Assembly (NCBI GenBank): GCA_025558075.1
Contig: JAHLKF010000003.1
Coordinates: 1,178,001-1,242,000 of the forward strand
Length of the DNA: 64,000 nt
Reading direction: 5' to 3'
Source of the DNA: Gaertneriomyces semiglobifer
Taxonomy: Eukaryota > Chytridiomycota > Chytridiomycetes > Spizellomycetales > Spizellomycetaceae
A program made the translations under genes and the position numbers. The notes beneath the pieces were generated by a model. That model had not been told where the DNA came from. It did no database searches and saw only the letters and a list, made by a program, of their open reading frames with translations. This document shows positions 21,174 to 31,479 of this stretch, in pieces (positions within the stretch are counted from its first letter, which is position 1; every line of letters begins with the position of its first letter).

Positions 21174-21681
21174 TCGACCGTTCCGTCGTCCGGGAACATG
21201 CCAGCAGGCTTCTCTTATTTATGGCATCAGCGGGTTGGCGCCTAACAGCCCTCATCGGAATTTGCGTGCTACTGCCGGACAGATGCCAACAAAAAAAAAA
21301 CCAAACCAAACATCCAGAGGAAACATATCCGTCCAGCAAAAGGATATTATATAAATGATCGACCCACGGATAATTTTCGAATTCGGAGCAAACTTATTGA
21401 CGCGTCCAATTTAACTTCGAATCTTGCAGGCACGGATATTTCTTACATGGGAACGCAATATTCGGAATCACCGCCTCGGCTCACTGGCAACTTGACGAAC
21501 TTTAACTGATTTCGTGGCCTATTCCCAAGCCTCAACAATGCAAATTTTGATTTATTACTTGGAAGATTACACTATGATAAAAAAGGTTGCCTCATTATCG
21601 CAGTTGATTTATGGACAATGTATGCAGACACCTATCAAAAGGATATTATAATAAATTAGCCAGTCAAGTTCTGCCTTGATG
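21174..21681. other. Intergenic region with a 15-bp direct repeat
   Basis: About 0.5 kb upstream of the dead chitinase and downstream of the DUF4419 gene. It contains an A-run (21291-21301) and the repeat CAAAAGGATATTATA at 21337-21351 and again at 21636-21650. No gene seen. Confidence 0.6.
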
Positions 21682-23154
21682 TCAGCGGTCATCGATCATC
21701 AACTCATCGAATTCCCAATCTTCCCAATTCCTGGGCGGTTTCTTTTTTTCATCTTTCAGAGATTTGAAAAGGCCTTCGTCAAAAATCTGCCAGTGTAGCG
21801 TATGATACGCAGGTCGCAGTACGTTGTCTTGACCCAAGGTACTGGTAAACATTCCGGACATTGCGGCAAACCTACACGGTTAATAAAATAACAACGGCTT
21901 TTCAGTTTGCAACCATTGAAACAGATACACTTGAAAACTCGTTACCATTCCACCGGCACAGATCCGCCAACGACTTCATATGGAACAATAGGGACGTAGC
22001 GGTCTTGATTCAAAAATAGCAGATTATGGTGGCCTTGCGGTTTTGATTTTGAGCTATATGGTTCTGACGCTCCTCGAATGGGAGAAGGTAGAAGAATTCG
22101 TACAAATGTCGTGCATCTCCTGTCAGCAAACTTTGAACTTCGTCCATGAACCTTACAGTATAATCAGTAACGACTGCGCTGCAGCATGAAAAAAGATCTC
22201 GCAACCCTTCCAAGTGAAGAAAGAAAGTTGTCAAGTCTGCGTCATTGCCGGTGAACGCAATGGTGGGAATCCCGCAGATGGAACCAATAAAATCGTAGTA
22301 CGGATTTGTTTGTGACCGAAATGTCGTTACACACGCTTGCTTCCACTTCTGAAGAGACGAGAACGATAATATGCATGTGACAAGGATGTACAACCGAGTA
22401 AGAATTGGAGAACCATTGTGCAAACCTCGGTCCCAGTTGAGAAATCCGGCAGGAACAGGGATATGTTAGCAGGAACCTTGTCATGCAACGCCTCTAAGAG
22501 GTGTTGCATGAAATTGTCACGACCGCTAAATCCGATGCGAATCTCTTGCTTCTCGCTTGAGGTTGTAAATATGGATCGAACATCCTCAGGATTGGCTTGT
22601 ATGTACGACGACACTTCCGTCAAATACAGAAACCACAAGGAGTCGGGCGAAACCACGATGCCGGCGTGGTTGTTCCAAGCGGTTGCTAAGTAATCCGTGT
22701 ATGTCTGATGGAAGAATGTCGAATTTTCGTGGGAATCTAATAATCAAGTTCCCGTTCATTTAACAATTTCACCTTGAGCGCCGGCTGCACGTACCGCTCT
22801 TTGCCCAATTGGGGTCCATATTCTCGGCTGCATCGTTAACGGCTGCGTAGTTGCATAGCTACTGACTTGAGCATGCTCAAAAGTTCTTGATCAAGCGTAC
22901 TTGCAGAGGACCTTTGGTGCTCGCCGGTTGGCTTTGGGCGCAAGGCAGAATATCGGCGGCCCTTCGTTTATCAATACCAAGAACTTATCGATTGTCACCG
23001 AAACGAGCCGAGTGTACGTGCCCTCCGCGGAGATGGCAATGGTGCGAATGGGTAGGCCATGATTAGGAAAAAGTGCCCCTACCAATCTTGATGAGAGAGT
23101 AGCGGCTGGAGCTGACTCTCTAGTCGGTATTGGGATGTGTGATGTATTTTGCAC
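21682..23154 (-). CDS. DUF4419 domain protein
   Basis: Multi-exon minus-strand gene. Firm exons are 22736-22426, 22348 down to ~22150, ~22070-21946 and 21871-21682; a first segment 23154-22891 (IPIPTRESAPAATLSS...) is likely, and a short exon may lie near 22865-22795. Family blocks: DYLATAWNNHAGIVVSPDSLWFLYLTEVSSYIQ, then LFLPDFSTGTE, ICGIPTIAFTGNDADL, and near the end the pattern VEWFAAMSG...LRPAYHTLHWQIFDEG. These match the order of DUF4419, a family common in fungi and protists with no known biochemical function. The junction near 22100 changes frame and I could not place it confidently, so the gene might carry one defect. The tail is highly charged (KDEKKKPPRNWEDWEFDE). Cytosolic by absence of signal or membrane segments. 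Confidence 0.72.
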
Positions 23155-23573
23155 CTTCTAATACAGGATGGATTGGAAACGACTTGTAATAGAGTACAGT
23201 CACCAAGTACCCATTAGCAAAGGCCACTTCCATGTGCGCAATAAAGGGGACTCAAGTCCCCGCGCGACAGCGGTTAAGCTGTGATTAAGGTGTCGCTTGC
23301 GAGTGTCAAGGTTGCGGATCATCTTGTCGATCGCTTTGTCGGAAGGTACCTCAACTGTACTAACTACCCCGGGACGACAGTGCAACTACTTGATCAAGAA
23401 ATACGAAAAAAACGCTTCGATCGCGCCGACCTAGGTCCTCCGAGGTGTATACTCTTTCCTCCATCAATCGCAGGATGCCGAACGGCCCGGCGAGTAGTTT
23501 GCGCATGATCGGACGTTTCAGATAACAGTCGCGATATGCATTCCTCCAACACACTCGAATTCGAGTCGTGCAA
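23155..23573. other. Intergenic region, nothing recognised
   Basis: About 0.42 kb between the DUF4419 start and the MFAP1 stop. Short frames only. Confidence 0.55.
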
Positions 23574-24980
23574 CTAATATTTTCGCCGTTTAGCTGTGGG
23601 TTTGTCGAACCCCTCTTTCATTCCACCCATCTTGCTCACGGTGCGCTTGTTCACCTCTGTCTTCTGGAACCATGGCGACTCCATCTACAAAAAGAATTTT
23701 TAGCGCACAGTCAATGTAGTATCATATGTGCTAGGACATGTGCAAGTAATTCTTACATGTGACGTGTCTTCCTTCGCAAGATGGGTCCACTTCGTCTGCC
23801 CCGCGCGTCCGAAGTTCTTGACTTGCATCACACTCGGCAGGATCGATTTATCGACCTTATCCTCCAAAGTCGGAGCGGTAAAATCACGTTCTTTCAATAC
23901 TTTTCCAACATCTGAATCATCTACGAAGAAAGCACCTCGATGATAGTACTTTTGCATGAACCGCATTTGTGACTTGTCCGCCCTCCCAATCAGTCCTTCT
24001 TTCTTCTTTTCGGCCATAATTTCTTTGTCACTCATGTTTCGGCGTCGTTCAATGTCGGCTTTCTCCTCGTCTCTCGCGTCTTGCTCTTCCCTGTCGCGTT
24101 TTATTCGCAGCAACTCACGTAGCCTCCAGGCGGCATATTCTTCCTCGTCATTGAGGCCGTCCGTATCATCAACGTCCAGGAGGTCGGCGCTGGCTTCTGC
24201 CTCTTCCTGTTCCTTCTGCAACTGCTCCGCGACTAAATTGTGTGATTCTTTCTTACGTTCCTCCAGTTCTTGAAGCTTTCGTTCCTCGGCCTCTTGTGCC
24301 TCCTTCTCCAAGCGTTCCTTTTCTAAAATCGTTTCGCGCCGCTGTCTGAAGCAAGCGCAATTGAGTATCTACAGTTAGTTAAGACTAATCTCCGACGGAC
24401 TCACTTTGGTTTAAACACGGGCTTCAGTAGTTGCCGCGTGGGAATTTCGTCATCTTCAGAGTCGCTGGTGTACTCTGAGCTCTCTTCACTTTGTTCCTAG
24501 ACGGTGGGTTAACTCACACCACTCAAAATGGCACAGCCGCTTATTACCTACCTCCGCCTCAACTGCCGCTGAGAGAGCTTGTTCCTCCTCTTTTCGTCGT
24601 TGTAATGTTTGTTCCCTTAGCCTTTGTCGTCTTGACGCCGCCGCGTCTTCGTCTTCCGATTCATCCTCCTCCCTACTCACGGGTTTCGGCCCTCCAGGCG
24701 CTACAGGTGACGATCGTCGTCGGCCTCGTCTGTCCTCATCACTGCCGTCTTCATCTCGCGATATTCGACTCTGAAGTAACCGTCGCAGCCGCGGATCGCT
24801 TTCAGCCTCCTCCTTTGAAATTGTCCGTGATATCTGGTTAATGGGTTCTGACTGAACAACAATAAGGTCCTCCTCTTTCTTAATGTCGTCTGATTCTGAT
24901 TCGTCGTCGGTCGACACATGTTCTGGCGCGGGTGCCTTTCCAGGCCAATACCGCACGGGTTTGTTTCTCTTGGGTGGCAT
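23574..24980 (-). CDS. MFAP1: MFAP1, spliceosomal B-complex protein
   Basis: Four exons, 24980-24552, 24496-24405, 24345-23757, 23684-23574 (406 aa), frames close. N-terminal MPPKRNKPVRYWPGKAP is the family start (VRRYRPGKAP in animals). The middle is strongly acidic and coiled. The conserved C-terminal domain has EEYAAWRLRELLRIKRDREE, MSDKEIMAEKKKEGL, KSQMRFMQKYYHRGAFF, DFTAPTLEDKVDKSILPSVMQVKNFGRAGQTKWTHLAKEDT, and the final exon ends MGGMKEGFDKPTAKRRKY. MFAP1 (Spp381-related) is a nuclear component of the B-specific spliceosome with Prp38. Typical size. It is divergently paired with the RRM gene at 25235. Confidence 0.95.
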
Positions 24981-25234
24981 TGTTTGCGACAGTGCCCATT
25001 CACTCTCTGCTCTATCCACCGAGCCTCGTCGCAGTATTATTAGTACGATCGCAGACAGGCCTGCCGTCCGTGTTATGGCTTTGGGATAAGTTTGTCGAGT
25101 TCAGAGTGAAAACTCAAGTCAGCGCGCTGCTTCTTTTTTATCCTGTTTTTGACGACTCAGACTTTTGAAGACCCAGCAGCTACGTAGAATTATCAACACC
25201 ACCAAAACGAAAAGCAGTATATATTATCAGAGCC

Positions 25235-25681
25235 ATGTTTTCCTTTGTTCGTAGCAACTTCAGTGCCGCCATGAAGCAGCAGTTCGGCGCTGCTGCTCGT
25301 GCCATGTCAACGAAGAACCTCTACGTCGGCAACCTCTCTTGGCAGGTAACCAACAACGAGCTCTCCTCCCTCTTTGCCAAGTACGGCAGAGTACAGTCTG
25401 CTCGTGTGATCCTCGCCAATGATACCGGTCGTAGCCGTGGTTTTGGCTTTGTGGAAATGGACGAGAGCGAGGCCAGCAAAGCTATGGAAGCATTGAACGG
25501 AACGGAGTTCAAGGGCCGTAACCTCAAGGTATGCAATTATATAAGGCACTATTGTCAAGCAGAACTTCATATTAACTATTGACCACAGATTAGTGAAGGC
25601 ATCAACAAAGAACGCAGACAACCCCGGCAACCTCGGTCATTTAATAACGGCGAGAATGACTCCGGCAACCCGTCTTTCTGA
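25235..25681 (+). CDS. Small RRM protein, probably mitochondrial
   Basis: Join 25235-25528 and 25589-25681 (128 aa). The N-terminal 25 residues (MFSFVRSNFSAAMKQQFGAAARAMS) have Arg, Ser and Ala but no acid, consistent with a mitochondrial presequence (inference). One RRM follows with RNP2 LYVGNL and RNP1 RGFGFVEM. After the junction the tail NKERRQPRQPRSFNNGEN is basic and Asn-rich, short compared with Gly-rich tails of plant and animal relatives. Likely an RNA chaperone or mitochondrial RNA-processing factor; exact role unknown. A TATATATTA box lies 15 bp upstream of the start. Confidence 0.85.
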
Positions 25682-25889
25682 GTGTTAAAAGATACCATTC
25701 AGTGGTGAACAGCGAGGCGTTTCACTTGTAAATATAAGTAGAATTTCCGTGCAAGAGAACATATGTACACCGAGCAGCTCATTATGCCACACCGTATCTC
25801 AGCCGTCTATCGGCTTAAAACCATGCAGCGAAAGGCCCTAGAATTTGATCTGAATGGCGAGTGGCGGCCCGGTTAGCTGCTGCCGACGC

Positions 25890-26804
25890 TCATAGTGTCC
25901 AGTTGCTGAAACGACACGCACCTTTCAGACTTTCCACGTACTGCGATGGGACCCAGTAGAGGTAATAATTGCTCTTGTCTGTCGGTCCAAGTTGCAGTGC
26001 AACAATCGAGTACTCTTCTTGTCCCGTAACCGGCTGGCTTTTAACGTTGCGAATACTCCCAATGGGCAGTTTCTGCGTTACCTCTATGCCACACATCACA
26101 AGATGATGAATTAGCCTACCCTACCGCTTGAACTGTGCTTGGAAATGTAGCTCACCATTCGTACCAATCCTGTGGAAATCAAGATGAGATTCCAGCAATG
26201 TCACGCATCGACAACAGTAGAATGAAGAGAATGCTTACCATAGTTGGTCGGACTCCAACTTAAACGTCAGACGAGTCTTCATTCCCCTGCTATTTAAGAG
26301 ACCGCGCAAGCCGTCGCTCGGCAGAGGAAGCTTCCTTCCTTTCAGTCCTAGTGTTGCGTCTTCTGGTTTTCCTTTATCGAGAATCTTTTTGTGCTCGGTC
26401 AATTCGCTCCACGGCGTTTGAACCACTTTGGCATCTTCCAGTTTGGGTGCGTTTGCGGCTGCAGCAGCGAGTTTCACTATGTCCTCCACCTTGCTCCCCA
26501 TAAGGATCACCTTTACTCCGTCTTTTACACCTGCTGCTTCCAGCGTCTGGTTATCCTTTAGCATGCCTTTAAACAAAAGCTTTTGCATGTTGACATGAAC
26601 CCCCGTAAGGCCTTGTAGCCTGGTTTTGAGTTCAGCTACACTTCGTTGAAGGCCGAATGTGACCGGGTGCGTTTCCTTGCCATGGGTTACCGTGAAGGCA
26701 ACGCTCGCTTCCGTATCCAGCTCTTGACTTCCAAGATCCGCATCGGCCTGTCCCTGAGCAGTCTCTTCCTGACCTTCCTTATCCATCGCAGGCTCTGCCA
26801 TCAT
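25890..26804 (-). CDS. UBFD1: UBFD1, ubiquitin-like domain protein, with a 14-nt exon
   Basis: Predicted exons 26804-26239, 26169-26156 (14 nt) and 26083-25890 (257 aa). Residues ~35-105 are a ubiquitin-like domain (VTFGLQRSVAELKTRLQGLTGV, LFKGMLKDNQTLEAAGVKDGVKVILMG). The C-terminal half carries the family-specific segments TRLTFKLESDQLWIGTNGEVTQKLPIGSI, EEYSIVALQLGPTDKSNYYLYWVPSQYV. The micro-exon GATTGGTACGAATG supplies IGTN and is flanked by a CAG acceptor and a GTGAGC donor; without it the conserved block is broken. UBFD1 is conserved in animals and plants; its function is poorly known (reported link to NF-kB in human cells). The final 12 residues differ from animal forms. Head-to-head with TRAPPC1. 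Confidence 0.9.
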
Positions 26805-26937
26805 TCTCCCGGCGTTCAGCTAACGTATGGCACGCCGTACGGTGATCTTTCTCTCAGTCGGCGCTCAAGAAAACGCGTGTGTCAACGGTCTACACGAAAG
26901 CTCAAAACCTCGAAGTCGTCAACCAAAGCACAACATC
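26805..26937. promoter_or_regulatory. Shared promoter of UBFD1 and TRAPPC1
   Basis: Only 133 bp separate the two divergent start codons, so both promoters must lie here. No TATA box is apparent. Confidence 0.6.
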
Positions 26938-27613
26938 ATGACGGTACGTTCCAGCAAGTTTCAACGCATCCTTGCTTAAATTCGTGCCCAAGGTTCGCCG
27001 CCTAGCTTCAGGTTCTAATTGTCTGCCCTGATATCCGCCTAGATCTACAATTTATACATATTCGACCGCCACTGCCAGCTCATCTTCTTCTCGTCATGGT
27101 CGAAGCCGCCACTGCCAGCCAGGCCCAATGTACCCACAACAACACAACCGGAAGCCGAAGGTAGCGTGTCAAAGCCAGGAGGGGCCCAACTTGGGGCGAC
27201 AGGAATGGAGCTGAGTGAGGAGGCAAAGTTAGTCTACGGTGTCATTTTCTCCTTGCGAAACCTGGTCAACAAGCTGAGCCCGCAACCAGAGTAAGTACAG
27301 TTGCTTTCCAAGAGATTTGCTGCACCGCTGGGGATTACGGTATTGACATTAGCTCAGATCGGATGGGTTTTTGACCTACAAGACATCGCATTACAAGCTA
27401 CATTACTTTGAGACACCGACATCGTTGAAGTTCGTCATGACCACAGACCCGTACATGGATACGATGCGGGAAGTACTGAGAACGATATACGCCCAAATCT
27501 ATGTCGAATATGTAGTGAAGAACCCTCTATGTGCGGCCGATCAAGGTGGCACGAACAGCATCTTCAGAGAGCGAGTGACAAGATATGTCGCCGGTTTGCC
27601 AGGATACGACTAG
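26938..27613 (+). CDS. TRAPPC1: TRAPPC1/Bet5, TRAPP core subunit
   Basis: Join 26938-26943, 27043-27290, 27358-27613 (169 aa). The first coding exon is only ATG ACG (6 nt); the next begins IYNLYIFDRHCQLIFFSSW, the family start. Further blocks are KLVYGVIFSLRNLVNKLSP, GFLTYKTSHYKLHYFETPTSLKFVMTTD and YAQIYVEYVVKNPL, forming the longin-like fold. A Pro/Thr-rich insert of ~40 residues replaces the animal loop. TRAPPC1/Bet5 is a core subunit of TRAPP, the Rab1/Ypt1 exchange factor at ER-Golgi and Golgi membranes. Size is close to animal and fungal orthologs. Confidence 0.94.
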
Positions 27614-27718
27614 ATCCCCAATAGAAATAAACAAGCGCACCTCAGGAACGATATATATCGTACATGTCTTGTCCTATGTTGTTCCATGTAGAATCTCAAC
27701 GTCTACGCACGGTCTAAT

Positions 27719-29710
27719 TCACAAAGTAGCGGTTCTGCCGCCGGCAAACACCATGATAAAAGGGCTTGCCCGCCCTTTGAGGCTGATCCCTTTGGCTTCA
27801 CTTCGGAGCGAAACTTCGGGTAGATACGTGTTTGGCCCTGGGCTTTCGTCCTGCGTCTGCCTCCCGGCAGGTTTTCTTCCCAAAGAGAACATCGGTCCGC
27901 GGTGGGTAGTCTTATCGTGGGGATCATACGAACCTGGACCCGGGGCAGTTTCTACAGGTTTATATTTTGAGGACGTCTTTTCCCTCTGCACCCGAATTTG
28001 GGCCGAGTCAATTTTCTTTAGGGTGGCAGGAGTGATATCGGGAGTTGTCTGGTAGCTCGCGGGTCCAGGTGTTTGTTCTGCGGTCCATTAACACATTAAC
28101 GCACGGTACAAGGGACGTGCATGAAGTTTCCTCTTTCCCTACCTATAACATCTCTCCATCGTCCCTTAATAGTCACTTTGGGGCCGCCGTTCCCTCGTAC
28201 TTGCCGATCGCGAGGTGTGTACTGCCCAGGCCCTGGAAGATTCTTGACGGTTGAAGAGCGCAGATCTGTTGTGTCGCGTGATAAATAGCGGACCAAGGGG
28301 ACATGACGTCTTATGCACAACTCACCAGTAAAGCTTCGAGGCCGCCCTCTTAGACTATAAGCTGGGTTAGCAATCAACTTTGGGGAAAAGTTTGGGTTAT
28401 AGTCCGTCGGGCCAGGAGGCAATATTTTTGGAGGTAGGTTTCGTTCTAGAAGGAAGCATTGTACGTAAGTGCAGGCCGAACTCTTCCCAACCAGGACGCA
28501 TACCCTTCGCTGGCTTTTTCTGTTCGGGTTCAGCATCGGGGTCATGTTCCGGCTCCTGGCTTTTTGGACCGAATGTGAATTGTGGTCCACTGAAAAGGTT
28601 ATCGTGTATAATATAGTTGGCAGGACCAGGTGTCTTTAGTTCTACATAGTGTATTAGCAAAGAAAACACGAAGTAGGCGAGAGGGTTCAGCACCTTTCGA
28701 CTCCTCGTAGCGTCCCTTCAAAGTAGCAGCCTGTGCGCCCCACATCAGACGCGGGAGGTACTGGTTTGGTGACGGATGCGTGTCTGCACGCCGGAGTTAT
28801 TAGTTGTGACAGTAGGAAGTAACGCCCACACGATGCAAGGTACCTTGTTCTCGAGTATCAAAAACTTTGCTGTCAATGTAAGGTGCCATAGAGTACTGAG
28901 GAGCGGCAGGTGCTTTCGGAGGCACCGGCGGTACAGTATAATCTCCTGGGCCAGGACATGGATCGACAATTTCGACCGGTTTACCGGCAAATGAGAATTT
29001 CTTTCCTGTCCCAATCTCTTCATAGCGAACATCATAGATCTCGGGTCCGGGTATCCCGCTGTCCTTCTGTTCAGTCCATTTTCCCTTGATGGTTATAGAT
29101 TCATGCTTAAACGCTTTGACAGCTTTATCTAAATGATATTGGCCAGGGCCCGGAGACTGCTCGACGGCCGCCGCCACATCACTTCGACCCTTGATCGTCC
29201 ACTTTGGCGGGTCCGGAAGAATCTTTTTGAGTGGGGTAGACACTTCGTATTGTGCCGGACTTGGCGTCAGAAGCGTGTAAGGACCGGCATGAAGTTTACC
29301 GAGAATGGAGTAATGCGGACCAGCGGGTCGGATACGCGGACAGTAATCTAGCGGGGAAGGGGTCGGAATGGCTATGAAATAATGGGAACCCGATTAATAT
29401 GAGGCGGCGGACTCTTGACACAATTCTCTAGCCACTTACCTAGCGCAGTCAGCGGCCCTTCTCCACTTTCAACATCCGGGAGGTAATCGCCCATAGGCCC
29501 CCGCTTCCGAGGCCCTAACATCGGATGCTTACGAAATATGGCTCTTCCAAAGGCAGTCGTCTTCCTGTCTGCCGTGGTTGTCCTGAGATTATCCGGCTCC
29601 TCCTCATCCACCGGAGGTTCAACTCCACGGGAGAAATCTTGATCAGCCTCTACTTCATTTTCCGTATCGTATCGATCTGTTTCATTGGCATGCGACAGTG
29701 CAATTGGCAT
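27719..29710 (-). CDS. Sperm-tail PG-rich repeat (STPGR/SHIPPO) ciliary protein
   Basis: Seven exons, 29710-29440, 29371-28844, 28783-28694, 28641-28504, 28445-28326, 28265-28143, 28077-27719 (542 aa); all introns are 50-70 nt and all phases close. After an acidic N-terminus (~1-65) the protein is built of PG-rich repeats: SPGPGQY, IPGPEIY, CPGPGDY, TPGPANY, PPGPTDY, LPGPGQY, TPGPASY, APGPGSY and SPGPNTY, plus degenerate TPSPAQY and HPSPNQY units. Each is followed by a basic GK/GR-type turn. STPGR proteins such as ODF3/CIMAP bind or line microtubules of cilia and sperm tails, so this one should act in the zoospore axoneme. No catalytic motif. It ends close to the convergent TRAPPC1 gene (105 bp). 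Confidence 0.92.
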
Positions 29711-30370
29711 TATGCAGTTTGTCGGCGGAACGTGTCAACGACCAATGGCTTTCCCACTAATAAGTGGACCAACCAACAGTTGGCGGTATTTCAAAGATCG
29801 CAGCATTCTTGCAAAAATCGCCGAAGAACCTAAATCGGCTATTTGAGGGTTTACCGCTGTCATAACTCGCCGTTATGGCCATTCAATGCAAGCGTAACAG
29901 AAATAGAAAGCGCGGCTTGCTTGTAACGTCAGGTCTTTCTTGCGAGAATCGTTGTTGTACTCACACACATTTGTTAATACGTTATTTACGACTGAACCTG
30001 AAGCCATGATCGCAGCATGTTCTGCTGGAAAGTGCAGATCAACTACAGGATACGAAGACCACTTCGGTGCTGTGGAGATTGTGATCCATCACAGTAATTG
30101 ACACAGACCGCGGGAGATCTGTTCAATGAAACACATTTCTCATTGATGACTTCGCTCATATGTGGTTGGAAATATGTTATGGAATGTCTCAGTATACATG
30201 CGTCGACATAGAGCTACGTTGTCATTGTGGGCCTCTTGGGCTCAACGGCTGGCGATACGCCCGCTGTCGTGTGCAGAGCAGAATTCGAATGATTGCTGGT
30301 GTAAATCAGAACAAAATCCTACACTTGGCTGTGGGATGCAGCACATATCCCAGCTGTTACAGGAATACCT
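29711..30370. other. Intergenic region, nothing recognised
   Basis: 0.66 kb between the STPGR start and the EMC4 stop. Plus-strand frames around 30160-30380 have no splice partners or family resemblance. Confidence 0.55.
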
Positions 30371-31278
30371 CTACTGTATAACTGTTCCGCCCAAAGCGTG
30401 CTCCAGAATCTTCAGCAGAAGAAATAATAGTAAGCAGCCAATCGGTAAAAATGCTGTACCTGCGGACGACTCTCACCTTTTTGGGCTCCATGAATGCAAG
30501 CCAGTCACTCGTAGCTGTTGGCAACAATCCCATGGCCCCACATTTCCACACTCCTAACGCAAGGCATCCACACTGCAATATCACATAAATGACCTTAGGG
30601 TAAAGTAACGGATCTTTGCTAAGCTCCATGAGCGCCGCCAGTCCCTGTGGCCTGGCTACACCTTGCTCCTTGCTCGAAAAGCGTTCGAATACTGCGCGAT
30701 GATAAGCGTCAGACGAGTAGCATACTTGATCCTGAGTCATGCATGCGCATACCACTATTCACATTCATAATTGCTTTTAAAGAATTCCACAGGAGCATGA
30801 CAGTAATGAGGACACTGAAAATCTGAATGCTGTTTCCAGACATCCAAAGCATAAAGCCGTTCATAGGTATGGATTTGCCAGGGGCAAGAGCAGCATCCCA
30901 TGCTTTCTGTTGAAAACGTTCAATTGATCATTCTAGTGGAAAAATCATTGAAAGGTACCTTAATTTTGAGGTTGGCGATCTGCACTTCCCGGTCAGCCGT
31001 TTCTTGGTCAGTTTTGTCCTTTTTCTATGACCGAGGGAGAACGTTAATCATACCAGCAGTTACCAAGCAAAGCAAGCGTGCTTACATGAGTTTTGCTTCG
31101 TTGACTGTCGTTTTCTATGTATTCTGCAAAACCCGGTGGGTCCAGCTTGGGGTTACGGCTCCTGGCAGATGGTACTTGAATGTCTGCACTGAAAGCAATA
31201 TGCAAAAGTTCTTACATACTTGGATGAAGATCCGGATACCAAGTTAAAGTTCCACCCTTCCTTCTTTGGTGTTGCCAT
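30371..31278 (-). CDS. EMC4: EMC4, ER membrane protein complex subunit 4
   Basis: Six exons, 31278-31220, 31188-31086, 31024-30959, 30906-30753, 30691-30477, 30409-30371 (211 aa). Diagnostic blocks: KAWDAALAPGKSIPMNGFMLWMSGNSIQIFSVLITVMLLW (first membrane helix) and VIYVILQCGCLALGVWKCGAMGLLPTATSDWLAFMEP (second helix). The last small exon gives LEHALGGTVIQ, matching the hydrophobic Gly-rich end of the family. EMC4 is a subunit of the ER insertase for tail-anchored and multi-pass proteins. The first intron by this model would be only 31 nt, far shorter than any other here, so the first junction is the weak point; later exons are secure. Confidence 0.88.
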
Positions 31279-31479
31279 CTGGATCTCGGTGCGGTTGGTT
31301 GAGTAGATAGTTGATGCTCAGAGTCTCAAGAACAAGAACAAGAGCGGTCATGTAAGTGGGTCGCGCTTTTCACATCCAATTGGCATTTCAACAGTAAACA
31401 GATATCTTTGCCCCGTTGTTTTTGAGAGCAGTGTTCTCGAGGTATAGGTCCGCAGAGTGGGCATTTGGTAGTGGAGAGC

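Noticed and set aside
25838..25889. Alternative UBFD1 end via a 16-nt intron that would give a longer tail
   Set aside because: A 16-nt spliceosomal intron is implausible; the unspliced frame ends normally at 25890.
28443..28480. 19-nt intron in the STPGR gene
   Set aside because: Too short; an upstream GTATGC donor gives a normal 58-nt intron and keeps frame.
30152..30557. Plus-strand Cys-rich open frame at the EMC4 3' end
   Set aside because: Overlaps EMC4 coding exons, no signal peptide or splice partner.
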